Positions 42,558 through 51,022 of a stretch of 64,000 bases of DNA are shown piece by piece. Position 1 is the stretch's first letter, and each line of letters begins with the position of its first letter. Position numbers and translations under genes: made by a program. This DNA is from Nocardia alba NBRC 108234 (lineage in GTDB: Bacteria; Actinomycetota; Actinomycetes; Mycobacteriales; Mycobacteriaceae), in assembly GCF_001612665.1 (NCBI RefSeq), contig NZ_BDAX01000039.1:1-64000 (forward strand). Direction: 5' to 3'. A model generated the notes under the pieces. That model did not search any database. It was not told the origin of the DNA and worked only from the letters and a program-made list of their open reading frames with translations.

Positions 42558-43681
42558 GTACTCCCACCGTCCCCGGCGCCTCGGCGACCCTGGACCAGCT
42601 ACCGCTGCGCGACAACCTGCGGGGCAAGTCTCCTTACGGCGCACCGCAATTGACGGTGCCCGTGCAGCTCAATACCAACGAGAACCCGCACCCGCCGAGC
42701 ACGGCGCTGATCGACGATGTCGCCGAGTCGGTGCGCGCCGCCGCGGCCGATCTGCACCGGTACCCCGATCGCGACGCCGTCGCGCTGCGCCACGACCTCG
42801 CCGAGTACCTGACCCGGCAGACCGGCATCGCGGTCGACACCGCGAATGTGTGGGCGGCCAACGGCTCCAACGAGATCCTGCAGCAGCTGTTGCAGGCGTT
42901 CGGCGGACCGGGCCGCAGCGCACTGGGTTTCGTGCCCTCGTACTCGATGCACCCGATCATCTCCGAAGGCATCGACACCGAGTGGGTCGAGGCGAAGCGC
43001 AGCGGCGACTTCTCCCTCGACATCGACTACGCGGTGGCGCAGATCGCCGAACGCCGACCCGACGTGGTGTTCGTGACGAGCCCGAACAATCCGACCGGGC
43101 ACAGCATCGCGATCGACGAGCTCGAGCGGATTCTCGAGGTCGCGACCGGCATCGTCGTGGTGGACGAGGCGTACGGCGAGTTCTCGGCGGTACCCAGCGC
43201 GATCACGGTGATCGACCGGTTCCCGACCAAGCTGGTGGTCACCCGCACCATGAGCAAGGCCTTCGCCTTCGCGGGTGGGCGCCTGGGCTACCTGGCCGCC
43301 TCGCCGGCGGTGATCGACGCGATTCTGCTGGTGCGCTTGCCGTACCACCTGTCGGTGGTCACCCAGGCCGCCGCGCGCGCGGCGTTGCGTCACGCTGACG
43401 AAACGCTCGGCAGCGTCGCGGAATTGGCGGCCCAGCGCGACCGGGTCGCCGCCGCATTGGCCGCGCTCGGGTTCGAGGTGATCCCCAGCGATGCCAACTT
43501 CGTGTTGTTCGGCCGGTTCACCGACGCGAGCGCCGCGTGGCAGCACTACCTCGACGCGGGTGTACTGATCCGCGATGTCGGCATCCCCGGGTACCTGCGC
43601 GCCACCATCGGTCTCGCCGCCGAGAACGACGAATTCCTGCGCGTGAGCCGCGATATCGCGGGCACCGACCTTACTCACTGA
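42554..43681 (+). CDS. hisC: histidinol-phosphate aminotransferase
   Basis: PLP enzyme (375 aa) transaminating imidazole-acetol phosphate with glutamate. Seen: LNTNENPHPPS near residue 37, the FVTSPNNPTGHS turn near 173, VVDEAYGEF near 199, and the PLP lysine in TRTMSKAFAFAGGRLGY near 231-247. GTG at 42554 overlaps the hisD stop (GTGA). Confidence 0.94.
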   Translation: MSTPTVPGASATLDQLPLRDNLRGKSPYGAPQLTVPVQLNTNENPHPPSTALIDDVAESVRAAAADLHRYPDRDAVALRHDLAEYLTRQTGIAVDTANVWAANGSNEILQQLLQAFGGPGRSALGFVPSYSMHPIISEGIDTEWVEAKRSGDFSLDIDYAVAQIAERRPDVVFVTSPNNPTGHSIAIDELERILEVATGIVVVDEAYGEFSAVPSAITVIDRFPTKLVVTRTMSKAFAFAGGRLGYLAASPAVIDAILLVRLPYHLSVVTQAAARAALRHADETLGSVAELAAQRDRVAAALAALGFEVIPSDANFVLFGRFTDASAAWQHYLDAGVLIRDVGIPGYLRATIGLAAENDEFLRVSRDIAGTDLTH

Positions 43682-43704
43682 ATCCACCTGTGGAGGAACA
43701 CATC

Positions 43705-44319
43705 ATGAGCAGAACAGCGCGGGTGGAACGCGTCACCAAGGAGTCCTCGATTCTGGTGGAGCTGAACCTCGACGGCACCGGGCAGACCGAGATCTCCACC
43801 GGGGTGCCGTTCTACGACCACATGCTGACCGCGCTCGGCGCGCACGCCGGGTTCGATCTGGTCGTGCGGGCCGAAGGGGACATCGAGATCGAAGCGCACC
43901 ACACGGTCGAGGACACCGCCATCGTGTTGGGCCAGGCGCTCGGACAGGCACTGGGGGACAAGAAGGGGATCCGCCGCTTCGGCGACGCGTTCATCCCGAT
44001 GGACGAAACCCTCGCGCACGCCGCCGTCGATGTGTCCGGCCGGCCGTACTGCGTGTTCACCGGTGAGCCCGAACACCTCGTACACACCATCATCCCGAGC
44101 GCGGGCCCCGGCGCTTCGTACTCGACGGTGCTCAACAAGCACGTCTTCGAGTCGATCGCGCAGAACGCCCGCATCGCGCTGCACGTGCGGGTGCTCTACG
44201 GCCGCGACCAGCACCACATCACCGAGGCCGAGTTCAAGGCTGTCGCACGGGCGTTGCGCGTCGCCGTGGAAATCGATCCCAGGGTCACCGGTGTGCCGTC
44301 CACGAAGGGTGTGCTGTGA
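43705..44319 (+). CDS. hisB: imidazoleglycerol-phosphate dehydratase
   Basis: Manganese-dependent dehydratase (204 aa), the single-function form without the phosphatase domain of enteric HisB. Metal motifs: FYDHMLTALGAHAGFDL near residue 33-49 and HHTVEDTAIVLGQAL near 67-81, plus a second HH/E set (DQHHITEAEFKA) near the C terminus. ATG at 43705 has GGAGG upstream. Since HisB lacks the phosphatase, another enzyme must dephosphorylate histidinol phosphate. Confidence 0.95.
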   Translation: MSRTARVERVTKESSILVELNLDGTGQTEISTGVPFYDHMLTALGAHAGFDLVVRAEGDIEIEAHHTVEDTAIVLGQALGQALGDKKGIRRFGDAFIPMDETLAHAAVDVSGRPYCVFTGEPEHLVHTIIPSAGPGASYSTVLNKHVFESIAQNARIALHVRVLYGRDQHHITEAEFKAVARALRVAVEIDPRVTGVPSTKGVL

Positions 44320-44945
44320 AATCGGTGGTGCTGCTGGACTACGGCTCCGGCAATCTGCACTCCGCCGAACGCGCGCTGGTGCGTGCCGGTGCGCAGGTGC
44401 AAGTGACGGCCGATCCCACCGCCGCGCTGGCCGCGGACGGGCTCGTCGTCCCCGGCGTCGGCGCGTACGCGGCCTGCATGGCCGGGCTGCTGTCGGTGCG
44501 CGGTGATCGCATGATCGGTCAGCGCCTCGCCGGTGGACGTCCCGTGCTCGGCATCTGCGTCGGCATGCAGATCATGTTCGACCGCGGCGTCGAGTTCGGT
44601 GTCGAGACCGAGGGCTGCGGCGAATGGCCCGGCACCGTCGCGGGACTGGACGCTCCGGTCCTGCCACACATGGGCTGGAACACGGTGAAGGCGCCCGCCG
44701 ACAGCACCCTGTTCGCCGGTATGGACGCCGACACCCGCTTCTATTTCGTCCACTCCTACGCGGCCCAACAGTGGGAACTGCCCGACAACGAGCACATCGC
44801 GCCGCCGAAGCTCACCTGGGCCGAACACGGCGTCCCCTTCCTGGCCGCCGTCGAGAACGGACCGTTGTCGGCCACCCAGTTCCACCCGGAGAAGTCCGGC
44901 GACGCGGGCGCGCACCTGCTGCGCAACTGGATCGGGTCGCTGTAG
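44316..44945 (+). CDS. hisH: imidazole glycerol phosphate synthase glutaminase subunit
   Basis: Class-I glutamine amidotransferase (209 aa) giving ammonia to HisF. Catalytic triad: C81 (LGICVGMQ), H190 and E192 (QFHPEKSG). GTG at 44316 overlaps the hisB stop. Its partner hisF lies about 6 kb downstream rather than next to it. Confidence 0.94.
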   Translation: MKSVVLLDYGSGNLHSAERALVRAGAQVQVTADPTAALAADGLVVPGVGAYAACMAGLLSVRGDRMIGQRLAGGRPVLGICVGMQIMFDRGVEFGVETEGCGEWPGTVAGLDAPVLPHMGWNTVKAPADSTLFAGMDADTRFYFVHSYAAQQWELPDNEHIAPPKLTWAEHGVPFLAAVENGPLSATQFHPEKSGDAGAHLLRNWIGSL

Positions 44946-44992
44946 TCGGTTTGTCCGCCGTAAGGAGTCTGCAAGCGGCCCCTGCGATCGTT

Positions 44993-45019
44993 CACGCGTC
45001 CTCCTCTCGGAGGTGCGTG
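44993..45019 (+). terminator. possible hairpin after hisH
   Basis: CACGC and CCTCC pair with GGAGG and GCGTG around a TCTC loop, with a small internal bulge. It lies between hisH and the next gene and may end the hisDCBH transcript. Weak: 10 base pairs in two blocks. Confidence 0.35.
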
Positions 45020-45035
45020 GACGGTAGGAGAGATT

Positions 45036-45887
45036 GTGGGCGAAACGGTCGGTGGCGGCGGTAGTGATCCGTTCTGGTCGGGGCAGCGGTTCCTCAACGC
45101 GGTGACGGTGGTGACCCTGGTAGCGCTGGTGTTCGCGCAGTACTGGTGGTGGCGCGATCATGGGCGCCCGTTCTCGTGGGTCCTGCTGCTCGCCACACCG
45201 GCGCTGGCGTTCCTGCCCGCGGGGATCGTCGTGAAGGCCATGCGCAAGCGGTGGACCGCGCGATGGGCCGATGAGCACGGTTTCGACTATCAGCGCGCGG
45301 CCGCCTGGCCGGTGCCCGAGTGGGACTTCCCGCCGTTCACTATCGGCCGGGCACGGCGCTTTCGGGTCCGCGACGCGATGCGAGGCAGGATCGGCAGGTA
45401 CCCCGCCGGCTTCTTCCACCTGACGTGGCTCAACAACAACAAGATCAACATCAGCACCCACTACCGCAACGTCTTCGTCGTGGACCTGCCCGCGGCGCTA
45501 CCCCGATTGACTGTGGGGCTGACATCGGACCTCACCACCGGTGACCGGGTGGAGTTCGAATCCGCGGACTTCAACGAGCGCTTCTTCGTGCATTCGTCGA
45601 ATCCGGCGTTCGCCCACGCCATCTTCACACCGCGCACGATCGAGGGGCTGGTGCACCTCGGGCTGCGCAGTCCGGCGGCGAGCGCGACCAAGTTCGAGAT
45701 CGTGGGCAACCAACTGGTCGGGGTCACCATTCTCGGCAATCGACCCCACGAGATCACCACGGTGTTCGAGGCGATGCGGATAGTGGCCGACGGCATCCCC
45801 GGGTTCGTCTGGACCGACTACGCGACCCCGCTCACCCGGTCGGCGCGGGTCGGCTCCGACGCTGTCACAGAAGGGAATATCGCGTGA
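45036..45887 (+). CDS. membrane protein with DUF3137-like cytoplasmic domain
   Basis: Protein of 283 aa with two N-terminal hydrophobic segments (about residues 15-34 and 44-64) and a soluble C-terminal half. The part VEFESADFNERFFVHSSNP with TIEGLVHLGLRS after it resembles DUF3137 proteins, which are often encoded next to LemA. The GTG at 45036 has TAGGAGA upstream. The stop overlaps the lemA start, so both are translated together. Function unknown. Confidence 0.65.
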   Translation: MGETVGGGGSDPFWSGQRFLNAVTVVTLVALVFAQYWWWRDHGRPFSWVLLLATPALAFLPAGIVVKAMRKRWTARWADEHGFDYQRAAAWPVPEWDFPPFTIGRARRFRVRDAMRGRIGRYPAGFFHLTWLNNNKINISTHYRNVFVVDLPAALPRLTVGLTSDLTTGDRVEFESADFNERFFVHSSNPAFAHAIFTPRTIEGLVHLGLRSPAASATKFEIVGNQLVGVTILGNRPHEITTVFEAMRIVADGIPGFVWTDYATPLTRSARVGSDAVTEGNIA

Positions 45888-46510
45888 GTACCGCTGTCAT
45901 CATCACCGTTGTCGTCGTGGGGCTGATCGTGGTTCTGTGGTACTTCGCCGCCTACAACGACTTCGTGCGGCTCCGGAACCTGGTCGCCGAAGCATGGAAA
46001 CAGATCGACGTCGAGCTGCAGCGCCGCCACGACCTGGTACCGAATGTGGTGGCCACCGTCGAGCGGGCCGCGGCCTTCGAGCGCGGCACCCTGGAAGCGG
46101 TGATCGAGGCTCGACACCGTGCGCGCGCACTCACCGGCACCGCGTCTCCGACCCGGATCGGCACCGAGCCGGGGGCCGACGTGGCGTCGGTCGCCACCGC
46201 CGAGAACGCCCTGACCACGGCATTGGGCCGCCTGCAAGCCCTCGCCGAGGGGTATCCCGAGCTGGGAGCCGTGCGTAACTACGCGGCACTGCAGCGCGAG
46301 CTGGGCGACATCGAGGACCGGATCGCGGCGGCCCGACGCCTGTACAACGCGAATGTGCGTGCCTTGAATACCAAGGTCGAATCCGTGCCCGCCAGGCTGG
46401 TCGCCTCGCTGCACCACGTGTCCGGGGCCGAGTACTTCGAACTCAGCGGTCCGCAGCCGCGGACCGTGACCGACCTGGACCAGCTGTTCCGCGATCGGAC
46501 GAACCGATAG
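45884..46510 (+). CDS. LemA family protein
   Basis: Membrane-anchored helical protein (208 aa): an N-terminal transmembrane segment (~2-23), then the LemA helix EAWKQIDVELQRRHDLVPN near residue 40-58 and ARRLYNANVRALNTKVESVP near 155-174. LemA proteins have a long antiparallel helical fold; their role is poorly defined. GTG start overlaps the upstream stop. Confidence 0.9.
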   Translation: MSTAVIITVVVVGLIVVLWYFAAYNDFVRLRNLVAEAWKQIDVELQRRHDLVPNVVATVERAAAFERGTLEAVIEARHRARALTGTASPTRIGTEPGADVASVATAENALTTALGRLQALAEGYPELGAVRNYAALQRELGDIEDRIAAARRLYNANVRALNTKVESVPARLVASLHHVSGAEYFELSGPQPRTVTDLDQLFRDRTNR

Positions 46511-46518
46511 CCGGGTGA

Positions 46519-47832
46519 TCAGCGGTTGTCGAGATGGGCTCGGTCGGCGGCGTCGGTGCCCGCGGTCCAGCCTTCGGCGCTGCGGATGGTGATGCCTCGG
46601 GTACGGGCGGTGGGGAAGTAGGTGGCGAAGGCGTCGTCCACGCGCTGTCGGTGGCCGGCCAGGGCCGGGAGCAGGTGGGCGGGGTCGGCGGCGTCGGCGA
46701 TGGTCGCTTCGGCGGTCGCGGTAAGGCGTTCGCCGACTCGCGTGGCGTAGGCGGTGAGGTAGGCCTTGCGGTAGTGGCGGGAGCGGGATTCCTCGGTGGT
46801 GGCGTTGTCGATCATGGTGCGGGTGGCTTGGACGAGCAGGGAGGTGGACAGGATCTCGACGGCGTCGAGGTCGGGGTCGTCGCCGACTATCGTGACGAAA
46901 CCCCAGTCGGCCACGAAGATCGCGCGGGCCCGATTGGCCCGGGCGACCATGTCGATGAGCAGGGCCTTGGCGTCGGTGTAGGGGGTTTCCAGCCAGATTC
47001 GGCGAGCGGCGGGGAGATCGGGATCGGTGCGTTCGGCATCGAGCAGGGCACGGTCGATCGCGTATTTGGTCATGAGTTCCTGCGCCTTGGCGGACAGGGT
47101 TTCGGCCTCCTCGGCGAAGGAAGTCGACTCGGCCTTGGCGAGCAGGCCGCGTACCCGGCCGAGGGTCCTGGCGTCGACATGGTGGTGGGCGGTGGTCTGC
47201 CTGCTGGTCCCGGGCAGCGCGACGATCTGCTCGAGTTTCGGGAGTCCGATGAGCAGGGCGAGCGCGGTCATGGCCGTGGTGAGCGCCTCGTCGCGAGTGA
47301 GCAGCGCGCGGTCGGCCCACTGGTCGAAGTGGGGGCGCTCGGCGGTCCACCAGCGGGTGGCGCGCAGCTCGTCCAGGTGCGATTGCCAGATCTCGTCGAC
47401 GGAGTCGGCGGGGAAATCGGAGCGGTGCTCAGCCATCAGATCGGTCAGATAGCGCACCGCGAACTCGTCGACCCGCCTGCGCGCGGCCTCGTGTACGTCA
47501 CGGGGTAGCCAGCCGAACTCGAAGGCGCGCAAGATGATTCGTGCCGCGGCGAGGTCCACTCCGGTGCCCAGGTCGGCGTCCGCGACGCCGTCGACGAATC
47601 GCCGGATCGTGTTCGCCTCGCCCTGGGCGGCGAGGAAGGCGACGGTCGCGATCGCGTCGGCCATCCGCGACCGGTCGCCCGACAACGCGGCATCGATCGG
47701 AAGTTCGGGAGCGGCTGCCGGTTTACGGCCTGTCCGGCGCCGACGGTTCTGCTTGGCCAAGGGGGTCGCGTCGATCCTGTTCGTGGAGGTGCCACCGTCG
47801 AAACGAGGGTGGGTGGTGTTCGCGGCGTCCAT
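46519..47832 (-). CDS. DUF2786 domain protein
   Basis: Soluble protein (437 aa). The N terminus is basic (QNRRRRTGRKPAA). A DUF2786 segment is visible near residues 230-265: GRVRGLLAKAESTSFAEEAE then LSAKAQELMTKYAID. The remainder is mostly helical. DUF2786 also occurs in phage and plasmid proteins; no activity is established. Single gene, convergent with lemA. Confidence 0.8.
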   Translation of the reverse strand: MDAANTTHPRFDGGTSTNRIDATPLAKQNRRRRTGRKPAAAPELPIDAALSGDRSRMADAIATVAFLAAQGEANTIRRFVDGVADADLGTGVDLAAARIILRAFEFGWLPRDVHEAARRRVDEFAVRYLTDLMAEHRSDFPADSVDEIWQSHLDELRATRWWTAERPHFDQWADRALLTRDEALTTAMTALALLIGLPKLEQIVALPGTSRQTTAHHHVDARTLGRVRGLLAKAESTSFAEEAETLSAKAQELMTKYAIDRALLDAERTDPDLPAARRIWLETPYTDAKALLIDMVARANRARAIFVADWGFVTIVGDDPDLDAVEILSTSLLVQATRTMIDNATTEESRSRHYRKAYLTAYATRVGERLTATAEATIADAADPAHLLPALAGHRQRVDDAFATYFPTARTRGITIRSAEGWTAGTDAADRAHLDNR

Positions 47833-47985
47833 TCTCGCGCATCGGTCCCGGGCGGGTTCGTCGTCATCGGGCCCGGTGTCGAACGCCTCGCGCCGGGCCG
47901 GGTGAGTCTTCCGGATGTGCGCTCGTAATCGTCACTCGCCCAAGGGAACTGCGCGAAGGGGGTGTTGGAAGTCGGCCGGTGACCT

Positions 47986-47991
47986 TAGGCT
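47986..47991 (+). promoter_or_regulatory. -10 hexamer of a leaderless gene
   Basis: TAGGCT lies six bases before the ATG at 47998. Confidence 0.5.
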
Positions 47992-47997
47992 GGCGCC

Positions 47998-48600
47998 ATG
48001 AATTATCGGGGGATGGTGCTCGACGAACGAGCCGAACTGGTCGAACTGCTGCGGGGGTTGAGCGAGCAGGAATGGGAGACGCCGTCGCTGTGCGCGGGGT
48101 GGCGGGTTCGCGATGTCGTCGCGCACCTGCTGCAGGACACGCTGAGCCCGCTGGGCTACGCCGGGCTCGTGGTGAAGAGCCGAGGCTCGATCAACCGCAC
48201 CAACAACGCGCTCGCGACCATGTTCTCGGCGCTGACGACCGAGCAGTTGGTGGACAAGCTCGCCGCCGAGTCGGGTCGCCTGGCGAGGTTCTCGCCCCGG
48301 CTCATGCTCTCCGACCTCGTCGTCCATCAGCAGGACATCCGCCGTCCCCTCGGTCGTCCACGCACGATCCCCGCCGACCGTCTCATCGCGGTCCTGAACT
48401 ACCCCGACCCCTTCGCCGTCCCGGCCAGATATGCCAAGGGCCTGCGTTTTCTCGCCACCGATGTCGTCTGGTCCGGCGGCGACGGACCGGAAGTACGCGG
48501 CCCCGGCGAGGCCATCGCGCTGGCGATGGTCGGCCGCACCGCCGCGCTCGACGACCTCACCGGCGGCGGACTCCCCGAACTCCGCCGCCGCCTCGGCTGA
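47998..48600 (+). CDS. maleylpyruvate isomerase-family (DinB-like) mycothiol-dependent enzyme
   Basis: DinB-fold protein (200 aa) of the TIGR03083/MDMPI_N group. Seen: LLRGLSEQEWETPSLCAGWR near residue 17-36 and VRDVVAHLLQ with a metal-binding His, followed by a second His in LVVHQQDIR near 108. Members use a divalent metal and mycothiol; the substrate here is unknown. Leaderless start. Confidence 0.8.
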   Translation: MNYRGMVLDERAELVELLRGLSEQEWETPSLCAGWRVRDVVAHLLQDTLSPLGYAGLVVKSRGSINRTNNALATMFSALTTEQLVDKLAAESGRLARFSPRLMLSDLVVHQQDIRRPLGRPRTIPADRLIAVLNYPDPFAVPARYAKGLRFLATDVVWSGGDGPEVRGPGEAIALAMVGRTAALDDLTGGGLPELRRRLG

Positions 48601-48604
48601 ACTA

Positions 48605-49165
48605 CTACAGCATCGGGGAATCGAGTTCCCGCACGAGCCAACGGCCCCACACATTGGTCAGTTCGACGTTGATGGCCAAGTTCAGGCGCTGGGGTTCGGG
48701 CGAGTTCGCGTTGGTACGGATCTGCGTCAACGTCACCAGAATGTTGGCGTTGAGCAGATCGCCGCTCACCGCGCCGCAGGTGATGTTCTCGGCGGTCGAG
48801 CGAACCTCCGCTTGACGCATGGCCGCCGCCAGCGCGTCCCTGGACTGGGTGAACTCGGCGTGGAATGTGCCCGTGCTGCGGTCGAGGACACGCTGGAAGT
48901 AGCCGTCCAGGTCGTGCGCGTGGTCGTAGGTCGAAACCTCACGGCCGAAATCGCAGCCCGCGAGCCGCGCCGTGTCCGGGGGGCCCGCTGCCGCGTTCGG
49001 CGCCACGATCACCGCCGCCACGGCGATCGAACCCAGCAAACTACCCAGTACACCTGTACGGAACACGATTTTCCTTCGATCGAAAAAGGGTTTTCGCGGA
49101 TCTCCCGCGCCGGAACGAACTGTATCCAGCACCGCCGACATGACCTGTAATCGACCGCCGTTCAC
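48605..49165 (-). CDS. Mce-associated-like secreted or membrane-anchored protein
   Basis: Protein of 186 aa (178 from the ATG at 49141). One N-terminal hydrophobic segment (~36-58) is followed by an extracytoplasmic domain with the Mas-like pattern: STYDHAHDLDGYFQRVLD, TGTFHAEFTQSRDAL, and a terminal VWGRWLVREL strand. Two cysteines (in GCDFG and ITCGA) could form a disulfide. Mce-associated proteins accompany Mce lipid importers, but no mce genes are present here. Confidence 0.65.
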   Translation of the reverse strand: MNGGRLQVMSAVLDTVRSGAGDPRKPFFDRRKIVFRTGVLGSLLGSIAVAAVIVAPNAAAGPPDTARLAGCDFGREVSTYDHAHDLDGYFQRVLDRSTGTFHAEFTQSRDALAAAMRQAEVRSTAENITCGAVSGDLLNANILVTLTQIRTNANSPEPQRLNLAINVELTNVWGRWLVRELDSPML

Positions 49166-49455
49166 CAGGATTCGGCTCCAATGACGTCGTGGCGAAGGTC
49201 GGCCAGGTCGACGTCACAGGGTGGCCGCGGTAGCCGTCCTCGACGGTGCGGCGGGGTCGCCGACGACAGCGGAGTCCGGTGACCGAGCTGTCGTCGACGC
49301 GGACCCGCGAAGACCGTGTCGATGACGTCCATGCCGCACAGGCAGTGCCTGACGTGCGCGCCGCACCACGTCTGTGCGCGGGGTGCGGGTGACACGGACC
49401 TCATCGGCGGCGGACCGTTGCGGGAACGGCGACACAGACCCACTAGTCTGAATGC
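49166..49455. other. 290-base divergent region before hisA, with a 10-bp inverted repeat
   Basis: No credible gene. It contains CGACGACAGC (49261-49270) and GCTGTCGTCG (49287-49296), a perfect 10-bp repeat with a 16-base spacer. The repeat lies about 150 bases upstream of the hisA -10 and could be an operator or a structured RNA element. Confidence 0.4.
49444..49449 (+). promoter_or_regulatory. -10 hexamer of leaderless hisA
   Basis: TAGTCT lies six bases before the GTG at 49456. It would give the hisA-impA-hisF genes a promoter independent of hisDCBH. Confidence 0.5.
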
Positions 49456-50187
49456 GTGAGTCTTGTGCTGTTGCCCGCTGTCGATGTCGCCAATGGTGAG
49501 GCCGTGCGCCTCGTGCAAGGGGAGGCCGGTAGCGAAACGAGCTATGGGTCGCCTCGGGACGCGGCATTGGCATGGCAGCAGGCGGGGGCCGAGTGGGTGC
49601 ATCTGGTGGACCTCGACGCGGCCTTCGGTAAGGGCAGCAATCGCGAACTGATCGCCCAGGTCGTCGGCGAGCTCGACGTGTCGGTCGAACTGTCCGGTGG
49701 GATCCGCGACGACGATTCGCTGAAGGCGGCGCTGGCCACCGGATGCGCGCGGGTCAATATCGGCACCGCGGCGATCGAGAACCCGCAGTGGTGCGCACGA
49801 GTACTCGGCGAGTACGGCGACCGGATCGCGGTGGGGCTCGACGTCAAGCAGATCGACGGGCAGTGGCGGCTGCGCGGTCGAGGCTGGGTGACCGACGGCG
49901 GCGACCTGTGGGAGGTGCTCGAACGCCTCGAGCGCGACGGTTGCTCGCGCTATGTGGTCACCGACGTCTCCAAGGACGGCACACTGACCGGCCCCAACCT
50001 CGGGTTGCTGAGCGAGGTCGCCAACGCCGCCGAGGCGCCGGTGGTCGCCTCCGGCGGCATCTCGGTACTCGACGACCTCGTCGCGATCGCCGGCCTGGCC
50101 GACGACGGCGTGGAGGGCGCGATCATCGGCAAGGCGTTGTACGCGGGCCGCTTCACGCTGCCCGAAGCCCTGGCCGCGGTGCGCTGA
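49456..50187 (+). CDS. hisA: phosphoribosyl isomerase A (HisA, PriA type)
   Basis: TIM-barrel isomerase (243 aa). In actinobacteria this protein (PriA) serves both histidine (ProFAR isomerase) and tryptophan (PRA isomerase, TrpF) synthesis. Catalytic Asp are at PAVDVANG near residue 10 and VTDVSKDGT near 174; Arg near 18 (AVRLVQG) and the GRGWVTDGGD loop carry PriA-type Arg/Trp residues. trpE lies 14 kb downstream, and no trpF is visible, consistent with dual use. Confidence 0.94.
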   Translation: MSLVLLPAVDVANGEAVRLVQGEAGSETSYGSPRDAALAWQQAGAEWVHLVDLDAAFGKGSNRELIAQVVGELDVSVELSGGIRDDDSLKAALATGCARVNIGTAAIENPQWCARVLGEYGDRIAVGLDVKQIDGQWRLRGRGWVTDGGDLWEVLERLERDGCSRYVVTDVSKDGTLTGPNLGLLSEVANAAEAPVVASGGISVLDDLVAIAGLADDGVEGAIIGKALYAGRFTLPEALAAVR

Positions 50188-50195
50188 CAACACTG

Positions 50196-51017
50196 ATGAC
50201 CGCCGCGCTGAGCACCGCCGAACTGACCGACCTGCTGACCGTCGCCACCCAGATCCTCGACGGCGTGGTCCCGCGTTTCGTCGAAGGACTCGGTGCGCCG
50301 AGCGCGGTGACCAAGGGCCGCAACGACTTCGCCACCGAACTCGATCTCGAACTGGAACGGACCATCTCCGCCGATCTCCAGCAGCGGACCGGCATCGCGG
50401 TGCACGGCGAGGAGTTCGGCGGGCCCGCGCTCACGTCGGGCACGGCCTGGGTGCTCGATCCGATCGACGGCACCTTCAACTACTCCTCCGGTCACCCGAT
50501 GTCGGGCACCCTGCTGGCGCTGGTACACGAAGGCGAGCCGGTGATCGGCCTCACCTGGCTGCCCACGCTCGGTCGCCGCTACACCGCGGTGAGCGGTGGT
50601 CCGGTGTACCTCGACGGCGAGGCGTTGCCGCCGTTGGCCCCGGCCGAACTCGCCGACTCGATGATCGGTTTCGGCGCCTTCAACCTCGACTCGGCCGGTC
50701 GGATCCCCGGCCAGTTCCGATTCGACCTGCTCGGTGCGCTGAGCCGGTTGTCCTCCCGGGTCCGCATGCACGGTGCGACCGGTATCGACCTGGCGTTCAC
50801 CGCGTCGGGGGCGCTCGGCGGCGCGGTCGTGTTCGGCCACCACCCGTGGGACAACGCGGCCGGAGTCGCCCTGGTGCGCGCCGCGGGAGGTGTGGTCACC
50901 GACCTGGCCGGCGCGCCGTGGACGATCACCTCCGGCTCGGTGCTGGCCGCCGCGCCGGGCGTGCACAAAGAACTGCTGGACATGATCTGCACCGTCAGCG
51001 AAGAAGAACGAGGGTGA
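50196..51017 (+). CDS. impA: inositol-monophosphatase family protein ImpA
   Basis: Mg2+-dependent phosphatase (273 aa). Motif HGEEFGG near residue 69 and DPIDGTFNYSSGHP near 88-101 bind metal and substrate; WDNAAGVALVRAAGGVVTDL near 218 is motif B. The position between hisA and hisF equals that of Rv1604. Because hisB has no phosphatase domain, it could act on histidinol phosphate, yet in related species a separate HisN does this, so inositol phosphate or another sugar phosphate is equally possible. Eight bases after hisA; the stop overlaps a hisF GTG. Confidence 0.85.
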   Translation: MTAALSTAELTDLLTVATQILDGVVPRFVEGLGAPSAVTKGRNDFATELDLELERTISADLQQRTGIAVHGEEFGGPALTSGTAWVLDPIDGTFNYSSGHPMSGTLLALVHEGEPVIGLTWLPTLGRRYTAVSGGPVYLDGEALPPLAPAELADSMIGFGAFNLDSAGRIPGQFRFDLLGALSRLSSRVRMHGATGIDLAFTASGALGGAVVFGHHPWDNAAGVALVRAAGGVVTDLAGAPWTITSGSVLAAAPGVHKELLDMICTVSEEERG

Positions 51018-51022
51018 ACCCG

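Noticed and set aside
49162..50193. 343-codon minus-strand frame opposite hisA
   Set aside because: His/Arg-rich shadow of hisA with no domain; the real minus gene nearby is the Mce-associated-like one in another frame.
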